Below, piece after piece: positions 18,244-26,627 of a stretch of 64,000 bases of DNA (positions are counted from its first letter, which is position 1; every line of letters starts with the position of its first letter). The notes below the pieces were generated by a model. That model ran no database searches, was not told where the DNA came from, and was given only the letters and a program-made list of their open reading frames with translations. Source of the DNA: UBA6544 sp038131165. GTDB lineage: Bacteria; Pseudomonadota; Alphaproteobacteria; UBA8366. Location: positions 15,970-79,969 of the forward strand of contig JAYPOZ010000006.1 in NCBI GenBank assembly GCA_038131165.1, read 5' to 3'. Position numbers and translations under genes: made by a program.

Positions 18244-18866
18244 TAGCCTTCTTCCCCCGTCGTCGCTTTCTCGTCGCCCGGGAGCGGCCGTGTAATCGCC
18301 TCCCATGGACTGAGGAAGTCGAATGAGCGGAATGCCTGCGTCAACTTCACAGGCTCGTAAACGACGCGCCGTTCTTCATCGTCGTAGCGAACTTCCACGT
18401 ATCCGGTAAGCGGAAAATCCTTCCGGAACGGGTGCCCGTCGAAACCGTAATCGGTCAGCAAGCGCCGCAGGTCAGGATGATCGGAGAAGAAGACTCCGTA
18501 CATATCCCAACATTCCCGCTCGAACCACGACGCCGAGGGGTAAATGCCATTGACCGACGGCACCATGGTATCCTCATCGACGGCGAGTTTCAGGCGGACC
18601 CGTTGATTGTGCTTCAGCGAAAGCAGATTGTAGACGACTTCGAACCTTTTCTCGCGGTCCGGATAATCCACGCCGCAGATGTCGACGAGCATCTCGAACA
18701 GGCAGTTCGAATCGGATTTCAAGAATTTCAGCGCCTTTACGATCCCATCCGGGCGAATTTCGATATTCAATTCCCGATTGGCCGTCCAATGCCGCAAAAC
18801 GTCGTTGGGAAGCTGCGACTCGATATAGCCGCCGAGCTCTTGAAGCGATTGAGTTGTCTCATCCAT
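18243..18866 (-). CDS. nuoC: NADH-quinone oxidoreductase subunit C
   Basis: This 207-residue 30-kDa subunit of the peripheral arm starts MDETTQSLQELGGYIESQLP. Signature segments are LVDICGVDYPDREKRFEVVY, ASWFERECWDMYGVFFSDHP and LRRLLTDYGFDGHPFRKDFP. The ATG at 18866 is 11 bases after the nuoB stop; longer open frame upstream overlaps nuoB and is ignored. It has no cofactor and helps join the NADH module to NuoD/NuoB. Confidence 0.97.
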   Translation of the reverse strand: MDETTQSLQELGGYIESQLPNDVLRHWTANRELNIEIRPDGIVKALKFLKSDSNCLFEMLVDICGVDYPDREKRFEVVYNLLSLKHNQRVRLKLAVDEDTMVPSVNGIYPSASWFERECWDMYGVFFSDHPDLRRLLTDYGFDGHPFRKDFPLTGYVEVRYDDEERRVVYEPVKLTQAFRSFDFLSPWEAITRPLPGDEKATTGEEG

Positions 18867-18877
18867 CGTTAAAGTGC

Positions 18878-19420
18878 CTAGCGCGCGATAGTGCCGGTTC
18901 GGCGGATTTTCTTCTGAAGCTGCAAAACGCCGTAGACCAAGGCTTCGGCCGTCGGTGGGCAGCCTGGCACATAGATGTCGACCGGGACAATTCGGTCGCA
19001 TCCACGAACCACAGAATACGAATAATGATAATAACCGCCGCCGTTCGCGCAGGATCCCATGGAGATCACCCATCTGGGTTCCGCCATTTGATCGTAGACC
19101 TTGCGAAGCGCCGGCGCCATTTTGTTCGTCAATGTCCCGGCGACAATCATCACGTCGGATTGCCGCGGACTGCCCCGCGGAACGACACCAAACCGATCCA
19201 GGTCGTATCGCGGCATGTAGGCATGAATCATCTCAACGGCGCAGCACGCGAGACCGAAGGTCATCGGCCACAGCGAACCGGTCCGGGCCCAATTCACCAA
19301 CTTGTCGGCTTGCGCGATAATGAAGCCCTTATCTGCCAACTCGTCGGTGACGGATTTGAGGACCGCACTCTGCGCAGCCCCGGGCGCCATCGGTGAGGAA
19401 GCCGGTGTGCTTACTCCCAT
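18878..19420 (-). CDS. nuoB: NADH-quinone oxidoreductase subunit B
   Basis: This subunit carries the terminal [4Fe-4S] cluster N2, which passes electrons to quinone. The cluster ligands are in FGLACCAVEMIHAYM, the SMGSCANGGGYYHYSYS segment and the VPGCPPTAEALVYG segment. The ATG at 19420 (180 residues, MGVSTPAS...) is preferred because it has a purine-rich ribosome site (GAAGGGGGCG) at good spacing. An ATG seven codons upstream is possible. Either start overlaps the end of nuoA. Confidence 0.96.
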   Translation of the reverse strand: MGVSTPASSPMAPGAAQSAVLKSVTDELADKGFIIAQADKLVNWARTGSLWPMTFGLACCAVEMIHAYMPRYDLDRFGVVPRGSPRQSDVMIVAGTLTNKMAPALRKVYDQMAEPRWVISMGSCANGGGYYHYSYSVVRGCDRIVPVDIYVPGCPPTAEALVYGVLQLQKKIRRTGTIAR

Positions 19421-19776
19421 TCCAACGCCCCCTTCCGCCATTCGTAAACGAAACCGATCGTCAGGATGCTCAAAAAGATCATCATCGACCAGAAACCAAA
19501 AAGTCCGACATCGCCAAACGCGACGGCCCAGGGAAACAGGAATGCGACTTCGAGGTCGAAAATGATGAACAGAATTGCGACCAAATAAAACCGAACATCG
19601 AAGCGACCGCGCGCATCCTCGAACGGTTCAAATCCGCATTCATAAGGCGACAGTTTTTCTGGATCTGGTTTCTGCGCAGCAATCACTAGGCTGGCGATCA
19701 ACATGGCGCAGGCTATTCCGACTGCGATGCCGATGAATATAAATATCGGCAAATACTCGCGTAAAAGGTCGTCCAT
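19411..19776 (-). CDS. nuoA: NADH-quinone oxidoreductase subunit A
   Basis: This 121-residue membrane subunit has three helices: YLPIFIFIGIAVGIACAMLI, LVAILFIIFDLEVAFLFPWA and FGFWSMMIFLSILTIGFVYE. The loop YECGFEPFEDARGRFDVRFY contains the conserved cysteine that becomes exposed in the resting enzyme, and the second helix has the FDLEVAFLFPW motif. It is the first gene of the operon and lies about 90 bases downstream of a sigma-70-like promoter. Confidence 0.97.
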   Translation of the reverse strand: MDDLLREYLPIFIFIGIAVGIACAMLIASLVIAAQKPDPEKLSPYECGFEPFEDARGRFDVRFYLVAILFIIFDLEVAFLFPWAVAFGDVGLFGFWSMMIFLSILTIGFVYEWRKGALEWE

Positions 19777-19866
19777 CGTCTATCCAATTCTCTGCGGCGT
19801 AATCGGGCCATCATCGGAACCGTTTTCGTCCCGATGCGCGATCATACGCCGCCCCTGCCAACACGC

Positions 19867-19895
19867 AATATAAAGTTTGCCCGCTTTTAAATCAA
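19867..19895 (-). promoter_or_regulatory. sigma-70-like promoter for the nuo operon
   Basis: On the minus strand there is TTGATT (19895-19890), a 17-base spacer, and TATATT (19872-19867). This is a good match to the housekeeping consensus and lies about 90 bases upstream of nuoA, between it and tRNA-Asp. Transcription start would be near 19860. The assignment rests on sequence alone. Confidence 0.55.
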
Positions 19896-19949
19896 AGCGT
19901 TAAGAGCGAATGGGATTATGATGGCAAAGCGTTTGCGGTATCAAGGTAG

Positions 19950-20026
<77 letters not shown>

Positions 20027-20173
20027 AATACCGTAACGATGGCCTGCGATGTACTGCACCCCCGGTCCACTGTCAAGCGAGGACGAAGGCAACGCGGGCT
20101 TTGTATTCCATTAACTTAATCTGCGGTAGCAGCACACCCGCACTGTCGCAAGAAAACCCCAGGAAAACAGCGC

Positions 20174-21048
20174 CTAATACCCGCGTCCCCGCCGGTCGAA
20201 TGCTTCTCGCTTATTCCGCCCGTCAAAGGACTGTTGCTTGCCCCTACGGTCGGGACCGCGCTTGACGAAATCCGCGGAACCGCGTCGTTCCTTATCGACT
20301 TTTCCTTCCACCCACTGCGGTTCTCTTGAACGTGTGCGCCGTCCGCCGTCCACCGGCACCGCCGTTTCCCAATCCGGGGCTTTCTTCTTGCTTTTTTTCA
20401 TCCCCGCGAGGCTCTGCCGCTGTGTGACCTTCTGCCACACGAGTTTCATCCAACGCGGTGCCCGCTCCGGCGGTTCCTTGAACGCGAGATCGACACCACC
20501 ATCCGCNNNNNNNNNNCCGCAATCACCTGCTGCGCTTTGTTGGGGGCAAGCTTACCGTTTGTCGTAACATCGGCGGCATCCGCGGCAATCAGCAGTTCGG
20601 GCACTTCCATTTGCTCGAAACTCTTGCCGAAAGTGCGATAGCCGATCTTATTGACGATCTTTACCGCTTCCTCGAGTCCGGCCTGATCTCCCAGATCGAA
20701 GAAACGCATAAAGAAACTATCGCGTTGGAAGGTGCCGCGCCCACGTCCGGAGCCGATATTTTCGGCAAATTCGGATTTGCAGGTCTCGCGAAGGCTCTCT
20801 GCCAATCGCCCTTCTTTGCCACCGATGAGTTTATACATCGGTGCAAGATTTATCATGAATACCAGATCGCCCGCCTTGCCCCATTCTTGCGAAAATATAG
20901 CATTGCCATCGACCGATTCGCGTTCGGTCTCCTGGATCGCTTTCACTTCCGCTTTTAATTCCTCGATGATATCCGCGTGGGTTTCTTCTTTCTTTTTGTC
21001 TCCCTGAAACGCCCCGCTCAGTCGGCCAAACATTCCTCGACCTGCCAT
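20174..21048 (-). CDS. hypothetical protein interrupted by an assembly gap
   Basis: The sequence shows two halves of one gene on the minus strand. The N-terminal half runs from the ATG at 21048 (MAGRGMFGRLSGAF, ribosome site AAGGGGAAG) and ends ...GKLAPNKAQQVIA at the ten Ns. The C-terminal half resumes directly after the Ns (ADGGVDLAFKEPPERAP...) in a different numerical frame and ends at a stop at 20174 after a very basic tail (RRGKQQ, FDGRNKR, FDRRGRGY). The phase change is expected if the ten Ns stand for an unsized gap. The first half has a charged coiled-coil-like region (residues 20-45). I do not recognise the family. The basic tail suggests nucleic-acid or ribosome contact (inference only). 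Confidence 0.7.
20507..20516. other. scaffold gap (10 Ns)
   Basis: Ten consecutive N characters interrupt the gene at 20174-21048. The reading phase on the two sides is consistent with a missing stretch whose true length, counted from the last complete codon, is not equal to ten. It marks this as scaffolded draft sequence. Confidence 0.99.
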
Positions 21049-21264
21049 CAATCTTCCCCTTTACGTTGCCCGTCTTCATCGATTCGGGTCCATACTCCGA
21101 CGAATGCCGGTACGTTATCTATCGATGCCCCCCAAGGTTAAGACGGCAAGCTGTCAAAAACCTTGCACAACCTATGCCCGCGCAAAATCTACTTAGAGTC
21201 AAAATTGCAGGAAGCTTGGCCCAGACAAGCCCAAACGACAGAAAAACTTATTACTATGGCGATA

Positions 21265-21341
21265 TGGTGGGCGATGCAGGACTCGAACCTGCGACCTTCC
21301 GGATGTAAACCGGACGCTCTAACCAACTGAGCTAATCGCCC
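21265..21341 (-). tRNA. tRNA-Val (TAC)
   Basis: This 77-base cloverleaf reads on the minus strand from GGGCGATTAGCTCAG to ATCGCCCACCA. The acceptor GGGCGAT pairs perfectly with ATCGCCC, the anticodon loop TTTACAT gives TAC, and CCA is encoded. It lies downstream of hup on the same strand, after the hup terminator. Confidence 0.97.
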
Positions 21342-21389
21342 AAAGCAATCGGCTTTCGAAAAATAGTATCTCAAGTGCCGAAATGGCAA

Positions 21390-21417
21390 CCGGCCACCCG
21401 AATTTTCGGATGGCCGG
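21390..21417 (-). terminator. hairpin terminator downstream of hup
   Basis: CCGGCCA...TGGCCGG flanks an inner CCCGAA/TTCGGA arm, giving a stem of about 12 pairs with one mismatch and a very short loop. It lies 30 bases beyond the hup stop and before tRNA-Val. The T-tract on the minus strand is short (TTGCCATTT). Confidence 0.7.
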
Positions 21418-21446
21418 CTACTGTAACACAAATCTTTAGGACTGGT

Positions 21447-21719
21447 TTAGTTAACCGAGTCCTTCAAGCCCTTGCCTGCTTTAAACTTGGGCTGCTTCGA
21501 GGCCGCGATTTTAATCGCTTCGCCCGTGCGGGGGTTACGGCCCATCGACGCCGCACGCTGCGCGACGCTGAACGTGCCGAAACCAACGAGACGGACATCG
21601 CCACCTGATTTCAACTCATCTGTAATGCAGTCAAACACTGCGTCGACAGCCTTCGTAGCATCCGCTTTGGATAGGTCCGATTTACCGGCAACTGCAGCAA
21701 CGAGATCATTTTTATTCAC
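21447..21719 (-). CDS. hup: HU family DNA-binding protein
   Basis: This 90-residue nucleoid protein bends and compacts DNA as a dimer. The sequence has the HU signature GFGTFSVAQRAASMGRNPRTG, which covers the DNA-contacting beta arm, and the GKGLKDSV C-terminus. The start codon is GTG at 21719, supported by a strong ribosome site (AAGGGGGAT, about seven bases upstream) and by the usual MNKNDLV N-terminus. It has its own sigma-70-like promoter and terminator, so it can be expressed separately from lon. Confidence 0.97.
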   Translation of the reverse strand: MNKNDLVAAVAGKSDLSKADATKAVDAVFDCITDELKSGGDVRLVGFGTFSVAQRAASMGRNPRTGEAIKIAASKQPKFKAGKGLKDSVN

Positions 21720-21792
21720 TGTGGGAATCCCCCTTCAGAATTCGGGAAAGAAGTTAAGCTGGACGGGAATTTCATCTGAAAACCGAGCGGAG

Positions 21793-21820
21793 TGTATAAA
21801 TAATTCATGAGGCCCGTCAA
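21793..21820 (-). promoter_or_regulatory. sigma-70-like promoter for hup
   Basis: On the minus strand TTGACG (21820-21815) is followed by a 16-base spacer and TATACA (21798-21793), about 75 bases upstream of the hup GTG. The match to consensus is good and the region is AT-rich between the lon and hup genes. Confidence 0.6.
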
Positions 21821-21838
21821 CGTCAGAACCGCAGAAAT

Positions 21839-21863
21839 CCGCGCTTTTTTTTAAGAAACGCGG
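21839..21863 (-). terminator. possible terminator hairpin between lon and hup
   Basis: CCGCG and CGCGG arms are separated by a 15-base A/T-only loop and flanked by long A or T runs. The T-run lies on the plus-strand side of the stem, so termination of minus-strand lon transcripts would need the weaker ATTTCT tail. The stem is only five pairs, so this is a weak call. Confidence 0.35.
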
Positions 21864-21909
21864 TTTTTTTTTTCGATACACCCTCTTAGAGCGGAGCGGG
21901 TGTCAAAAA

Positions 21910-24321
21910 TTAGTGCCTCATAACGGCGCCAATATCTCCTTCGTCCTTCGTTCCAGAGACGGATTCGACCGATTCGCCCGGATTCCATTCGATTGGCGTC
22001 ATTGATTCGGCCAAAGCGTGCTCCAATACTTCGTCGACAGTCGCAACCGGAATGATTTTCAAGTTGCGTTGAATGTTCGACGGTATATCCGCCAAATCCT
22101 TCTCATTGTCCCGAGGTATCAGAACGGTCTTGATGCCTCCGCGCAACGCTGCGAGTAATTTTTCTTTCAGCCCGCCGATCGGCAGAACCCGCCCGCGTAG
22201 AGTCACTTCACCCGTCATTGCGACATCTTTCCGAACCGGAATATTCGTCAGCACGGAAACGATCGAGGTCACCATCGCGACGCCGGCCGACGGCCCGTCT
22301 TTCGGCGTGGCCCCTTCCGGGACATGGACATGGATATCGATGGCCTCGAACGTCGTCGGCTTGATACCAAAGCTAGGCGCCCGGCTCTTCACGTAGGTTT
22401 CGGCGGCTTGCACCGATTCCTGCATCACGTCGCCGAGCTTGCCGGTCTTTTGGATTTTGCCCTTGCCCGGCGTTTGCGCCGACTCGATGGTCAGGAGTTC
22501 ACCACCGACTTCGGTCCAGGCGAGACCAGTGACAACACCCACCAGGTTTTCCTCTTCCGCCTCGCCGAAGCGATATTTTTTGATGCCCGCATACTTATCC
22601 AGATTGCGGCTGGTCACCTTGATCGCATCGACATTCTCGGTCATCAGGATTTCTTTGATCGACTTCCGCGCGATATTCGCGATTTCGCGCTCAAGATTCC
22701 GAACGCCCGCCTCGCGGGTGTAATAGCGGATGATGTCCCGCAGCGCCCCGTCGGAAATCGACCATTCGCTTTCTTTGAGGCCGTTTTCCTTGAGTTGCTT
22801 CGGCAAGAGGTGGCGTTTCGCGATCTCGATCTTTTCGTCTTCCGTATATCCGGGAATACGGATGATCTCCATCCTATCGAGCAATGGGGCAGGCATCCGC
22901 AGCGTATTCGCCGTGGTCACGAACATGACATCCGAAAGGTCGTAGTCGACCTCCAGATAATGGTCGTTAAAGGAATTGTTCTGCTCCGGATCAAGCACTT
23001 CCAGCAGCGCCGATGTCGGGTCGCCGCGCCAATCCGCGCCCAGCTTGTCGATCTCGTCCAGCAAGAATAATGGGTTGGAGGACTTGGCCTTCTTCATTCC
23101 CTGCAGGACCTTCCCGGGCATGGAGCCGATGTAGGTTCGCCGATGGCCGCGGATTTCAGCTTCGTCCCGCACGCCGCCCAAAGACATCCGGACGAAGTTG
23201 CGGCCAGTGGCCCGTGCCATCGATTTGCCGAGCGAGGTCTTGCCGACGCCTGGCGGTCCGACGAGGCACAGAATCGGTCCCTTAACCTTGCGCATCCGGT
23301 GTTGTACCGCGAGGTATTCGAGAATGCGCTCCTTTACCTTCTCCAGACCGAAATGGTCTTGATCCAGCAACTTCAGCGCGTTGTTCAAGTTCTTCTGGAC
23401 CCGGGTCCGCTTCTTCCAAGGAATGTTCAGAAGCCACTCCAAATAATTGCGGACGACGGTCGATTCCGCCGACATCGGACTCATGGATTTAAGCTTCTTG
23501 ATTTCCGCGTTCGCCTTCTCGCGGGCTTCCTTGGTGAGTTTCGTTTCCTTGATGCGATCTTCCAGTTCGGCGACTTCGTCCCGGCCGTCTTCCGTGTCGC
23601 CCAGTTCCTTCTGAATCGCCTTCAACTGTTCGTTCAAATAATACTCGCGTTGCGTCTTCTCCATCTGACGCTTCACCCGGCTTCGAATGCGCTTTTCGAC
23701 CTGCATGACGCTGATCTCGCCTTCCATGAAGGAATAGACGCGTTCAAGCCGTTCGATAACGCCTTCGGTTTCGAGCAAATCCTGCTTGTCGGAAATCTTG
23801 AGCGACAAATGCTGCGCCACGGTGTCCGCCAGCTTGCCGGGGTCCTCGATCTGATTGACGGAAATCAAGACTTCCGACGGCACCTTCTTGTTCAGCTTAA
23901 TATACTGCTCAAACTCGGCGATAACCGCGCGGCTTAACGCCTCGACTTCTTCAGGCTCGGCCCCCTCGTCCACAATTTCCGCCGCTTCCGCCTCGAAGAA
24001 AACGTCCTTGTCCGTAAAGCGAACGATTTTCGCACGCCGGTTCCCTTCGACCAGTACCTTGACCGTGCCGTCCGGCAATTTCAGCAACTGCAAGACCGTG
24101 GCGATTGTGCCCATTTGGAAAATGTCTTCGGTCCCGGGATCGTCCTGGGCGGCATTCTTCTGCGTAACGAGCAGAATCTGCTTGTCGTCGTCCATCACGT
24201 CTTCGAGCGCCCGGACCGACTTTTCGCGCCCGACAAAGAGCGGAACAATCATATGCGGGAACACAACGATATCCCGCAAGGGCAGGACGGGGAAAATCTG
24301 TTCGCCGATCGACTCAGACAT
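21910..24321 (-). CDS. lon: ATP-dependent protease Lon
   Basis: This 803-residue cytoplasmic AAA+ serine protease degrades misfolded and regulatory proteins. Domains in order are: N-terminal substrate domain (PVLPLRDIVVFPHMIVPLFVGR), a coiled linker (about residues 180-290), AAA+ with Walker A GPPGVGKTSLGKS near residue 355 and FLLDEIDKLG, then the protease domain with PKDGPSAGVAM (catalytic Ser) and the downstream catalytic Lys in GGLKEKLLAALRGG. Length is normal. It follows clpX in the same direction with 111 bases between, which hold a hairpin and a possible heat-shock promoter. Confidence 0.98.
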   Translation of the reverse strand: MSESIGEQIFPVLPLRDIVVFPHMIVPLFVGREKSVRALEDVMDDDKQILLVTQKNAAQDDPGTEDIFQMGTIATVLQLLKLPDGTVKVLVEGNRRAKIVRFTDKDVFFEAEAAEIVDEGAEPEEVEALSRAVIAEFEQYIKLNKKVPSEVLISVNQIEDPGKLADTVAQHLSLKISDKQDLLETEGVIERLERVYSFMEGEISVMQVEKRIRSRVKRQMEKTQREYYLNEQLKAIQKELGDTEDGRDEVAELEDRIKETKLTKEAREKANAEIKKLKSMSPMSAESTVVRNYLEWLLNIPWKKRTRVQKNLNNALKLLDQDHFGLEKVKERILEYLAVQHRMRKVKGPILCLVGPPGVGKTSLGKSMARATGRNFVRMSLGGVRDEAEIRGHRRTYIGSMPGKVLQGMKKAKSSNPLFLLDEIDKLGADWRGDPTSALLEVLDPEQNNSFNDHYLEVDYDLSDVMFVTTANTLRMPAPLLDRMEIIRIPGYTEDEKIEIAKRHLLPKQLKENGLKESEWSISDGALRDIIRYYTREAGVRNLEREIANIARKSIKEILMTENVDAIKVTSRNLDKYAGIKKYRFGEAEEENLVGVVTGLAWTEVGGELLTIESAQTPGKGKIQKTGKLGDVMQESVQAAETYVKSRAPSFGIKPTTFEAIDIHVHVPEGATPKDGPSAGVAMVTSIVSVLTNIPVRKDVAMTGEVTLRGRVLPIGGLKEKLLAALRGGIKTVLIPRDNEKDLADIPSNIQRNLKIIPVATVDEVLEHALAESMTPIEWNPGESVESVSGTKDEGDIGAVMRH

Positions 24322-24383
24322 GGAGCACCATTTTCTTCGAATTATGAAAACGTCCGCACTGCGAGTGCGGGAGAGTACATCTT

Positions 24384-24412
24384 ACTTGGGCCTCAATTGC
24401 GTCCCCTTCAAG
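24384..24412 (-). promoter_or_regulatory. possible heat-shock (sigma-32-type) promoter for lon
   Basis: On the minus strand CTTGAA (24412-24407) is followed 15 bases later by GCCCAAGT (24391-24384), resembling the sigma-32 pattern CTTGAA...CCCCAT. It sits about 60 bases upstream of lon, a gene commonly heat-induced. The -35 element is inside the loop of the clpX hairpin. The -10 match is imperfect. Confidence 0.35.
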
Positions 24413-24419
24413 GGGACGC
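24399..24419 (-). terminator. hairpin between clpX and lon
   Basis: GCGTCCCC and GGGGACGC form a perfect eight-pair stem around a five-base loop, 14 bases past the clpX stop. No T-run follows on the minus strand, so it may attenuate or protect the clpX 3' end rather than fully terminate. A smaller perfect hairpin (CCGCACT/AGTGCGG) lies at 24354-24370, still upstream of lon. Confidence 0.5.
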
Positions 24420-24432
24420 CGCAAAGCGCCGA

Positions 24433-25698
24433 TCATGCGCTCGATTCGAGGTCTTCGCGGCGGTCCGCGTAGATGTAGAGCGGCTCCGCTCGGCCTTCGA
24501 CGACTTCTCGATTGATCACAATTTCCTCGGCACCTTCCAACCCCGGCAATTCGTACATCGGGTCCAGCAGAATACCTTCCATGATCGAGCGTAAACCTCG
24601 GGCGCCGGTCTTCCGCGCAATCGCCTTTTGGGCGATCGCCCGCAATGCGTCCTCGGAGAACTCGAGATGCACGCCTTCCATCTCAAAGAGACGCTGATAT
24701 TGTTTGATGAGTGCATTTCGCGGCTGGGTCAAAATTTCGACCAACGCGTCTTCATCCAAATCCGTCAAGGTCGCGAGGACCGGCAATCTGCCGACAAATT
24801 CGGGAATCAAACCGAATTTCAAGAGGTCTTCCGGCTCGACGTCGATCAAGATTTCGCCAACCAGTTGGTCGTCAGGTCCGCGCACATCCGCACCGAAGCC
24901 GATGGCCGACCCTTTAAAGCGAGACGAAATGATTTTCTCCAGACCGGAGAAGGCCCCGCCGCAGATAAACAGGATGTTCGTCGTGTCGACCTGCAGGAAT
25001 TCCTGTTGCGGATGCTTGCGCCCGCCTTGTGGCGGCACGCTGGCAACCGTGCCTTCCATGATCTTCAAGAGCGCTTGCTGCACGCCTTCGCCCGACACGT
25101 CGCGCGTAATCGACGGATTGTCCGACTTGCGGCTTATCTTATCGACCTCGTCGATATAGACGATACCGCGTTGCGCACGTTCCACATTGTAGTCCGCAGA
25201 TTGCAGCAACTTCAGAATGATATTCTCGACATCTTCGCCGACATATCCGGCCTCGGTCAAAGTCGTCGCGTCGGCCATGGTGAACGGCACATCCAGAATT
25301 CGCGCCAGCGTCTGCGCGAGCAAGGTCTTGCCGCAGCCCGTCGGCCCGACCAAGAGGATATTGGATTTCGCCAGCTCGACGTCGCCGTTCTTCCCACCAT
25401 GGCTGAGCCGTTTATAGTGATTGTGCACGGCGACGGACAGAACGCGTTTCGCATGCGCCTGCCCAATCACATAATCGTCTAGGACTTGGCGAATTTCCTT
25501 TGGTGTCGGAACGCCGTCGCTCGACTTGGAGACCGTGGCCTTGTGGTCTTCCTTGATAATATCCATGCAAAGCTCGACGCATTCATCGCAGATGAACACG
25601 GTCGGCCCGGCGATCAGCTTGCGTACCTCGTGCTGGCTCTTACCGCAAAACGAGCAGTAGAGCGTATTCTTTGAGTCGCCGTTGCTGGACTTCGTCAT
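24433..25698 (-). CDS. clpX: ATP-dependent Clp protease ATP-binding subunit ClpX
   Basis: This 421-residue AAA+ unfoldase feeds substrates to ClpP. The N-terminal zinc domain has cysteines 15, 18, 37 and 40 (YCSFCGK, FICDECVELC). Walker A is GPTGCGKTLLAQ and Walker B is IVYIDEVDKI. The pore and IGF-type ClpP-docking loop region follows (AIGFGADV). It starts 220 bases after clpP rather than being tightly coupled, so it may have its own promoter. Length is normal. Confidence 0.98.
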   Translation of the reverse strand: MTKSSNGDSKNTLYCSFCGKSQHEVRKLIAGPTVFICDECVELCMDIIKEDHKATVSKSSDGVPTPKEIRQVLDDYVIGQAHAKRVLSVAVHNHYKRLSHGGKNGDVELAKSNILLVGPTGCGKTLLAQTLARILDVPFTMADATTLTEAGYVGEDVENIILKLLQSADYNVERAQRGIVYIDEVDKISRKSDNPSITRDVSGEGVQQALLKIMEGTVASVPPQGGRKHPQQEFLQVDTTNILFICGGAFSGLEKIISSRFKGSAIGFGADVRGPDDQLVGEILIDVEPEDLLKFGLIPEFVGRLPVLATLTDLDEDALVEILTQPRNALIKQYQRLFEMEGVHLEFSEDALRAIAQKAIARKTGARGLRSIMEGILLDPMYELPGLEGAEEIVINREVVEGRAEPLYIYADRREDLESSA

Positions 25699-25918
25699 AA
25701 GGAGGTTATCCGTTCGTTGCAGACTTCGGTAATCATGTTAGCCAAACAGACTCCCGGTAAACAATCACAAATATTCTTGCACGCAATTCATTAACGCGGG
25801 CTTAATCTCACGCGCCGAGAAGCGTTGCAGTCCAATGAGTCGCGGGCCGCACGCTGCGCAACTTTGCTCGCCCGCCCTCAAGCCATTGGCCCGACCGGAA
25901 AGTCCGGTCGAAAGATAT

Positions 25919-26590
25919 TTAACTATCGGAACCCGAATCGCCCTGATCCGAGCCGGCCGTGTCGCTGGCTCCGGCCGCGTCTGTCCGCGCAAATTCGACC
26001 TTATCGATCAAGCCGAAGTTCAGAGCGTCCTCGGCCGACATGAAATTGTCGCGCTCTAGCGCCTGCTCGATCGCCTCATATTCCTGGCCGGTATGCTTCA
26101 CGTAGATTTCGTTCAGGCGCCGGCGCAGATTGAGAATCTCACGCGCGTGAATCTCGATGTCGCTGGCCTGTCCTTGGAAACCGCCGGACGGCTGATGCAG
26201 CATGATCCGGCTGTTCGGAAGACTGTAGCGCTTTCCCTTCGCACCGGCCGCCAGAAGCAAAGACCCCATCGACGCCGCCTGTCCAAGACAAACGGTCGAG
26301 ACGTCGGGTTTGATGTATTGCATGGTGTCGTAGATCGAAAGTCCCGACGTGACGATTCCGCCCGGCGAATTGATGTAGAACGCGATATCCTTGTTCGGGT
26401 TCTCCGATTCCAGAAACAGCAATTGCGCTGAAATCACGCAAGCAACAGCATCGTTAACCGGTCCGGTCAGGAAGATGATCCGTTCCTTCAGCAAGCGTGA
26501 ATAGATGTCGTAGGACCGCTCCCCGCGATTCGTCTGCTCGACGACCATGGGAATAAGCGCGTTCATTTGTGTATCGTGGTAGGTCGTCAT
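25919..26590 (-). CDS. clpP: ATP-dependent Clp protease proteolytic subunit
   Basis: This 223-residue serine peptidase forms the tetradecameric ClpP chamber. The catalytic triad is visible: Ser107 in GQAASMGSLL, His132 in MLHQPSG, Asp181 in LERDNFMSAEDA. The MNALIPMVVEQTNRGERSYDIYSR N-terminus is typical. The C-terminus has a serine/glycine/aspartate-rich tail (GASDTAGSDQGDSGSDS) longer than in E. coli. It follows tig by 37 bases, matching the tig-clpP-clpX-lon order. Confidence 0.98.
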   Translation of the reverse strand: MTTYHDTQMNALIPMVVEQTNRGERSYDIYSRLLKERIIFLTGPVNDAVACVISAQLLFLESENPNKDIAFYINSPGGIVTSGLSIYDTMQYIKPDVSTVCLGQAASMGSLLLAAGAKGKRYSLPNSRIMLHQPSGGFQGQASDIEIHAREILNLRRRLNEIYVKHTGQEYEAIEQALERDNFMSAEDALNFGLIDKVEFARTDAAGASDTAGSDQGDSGSDS

Positions 26591-26627
26591 TTCCTGTATT
26601 CCGATCCTTTCAAGCTGGCCGACCGGC

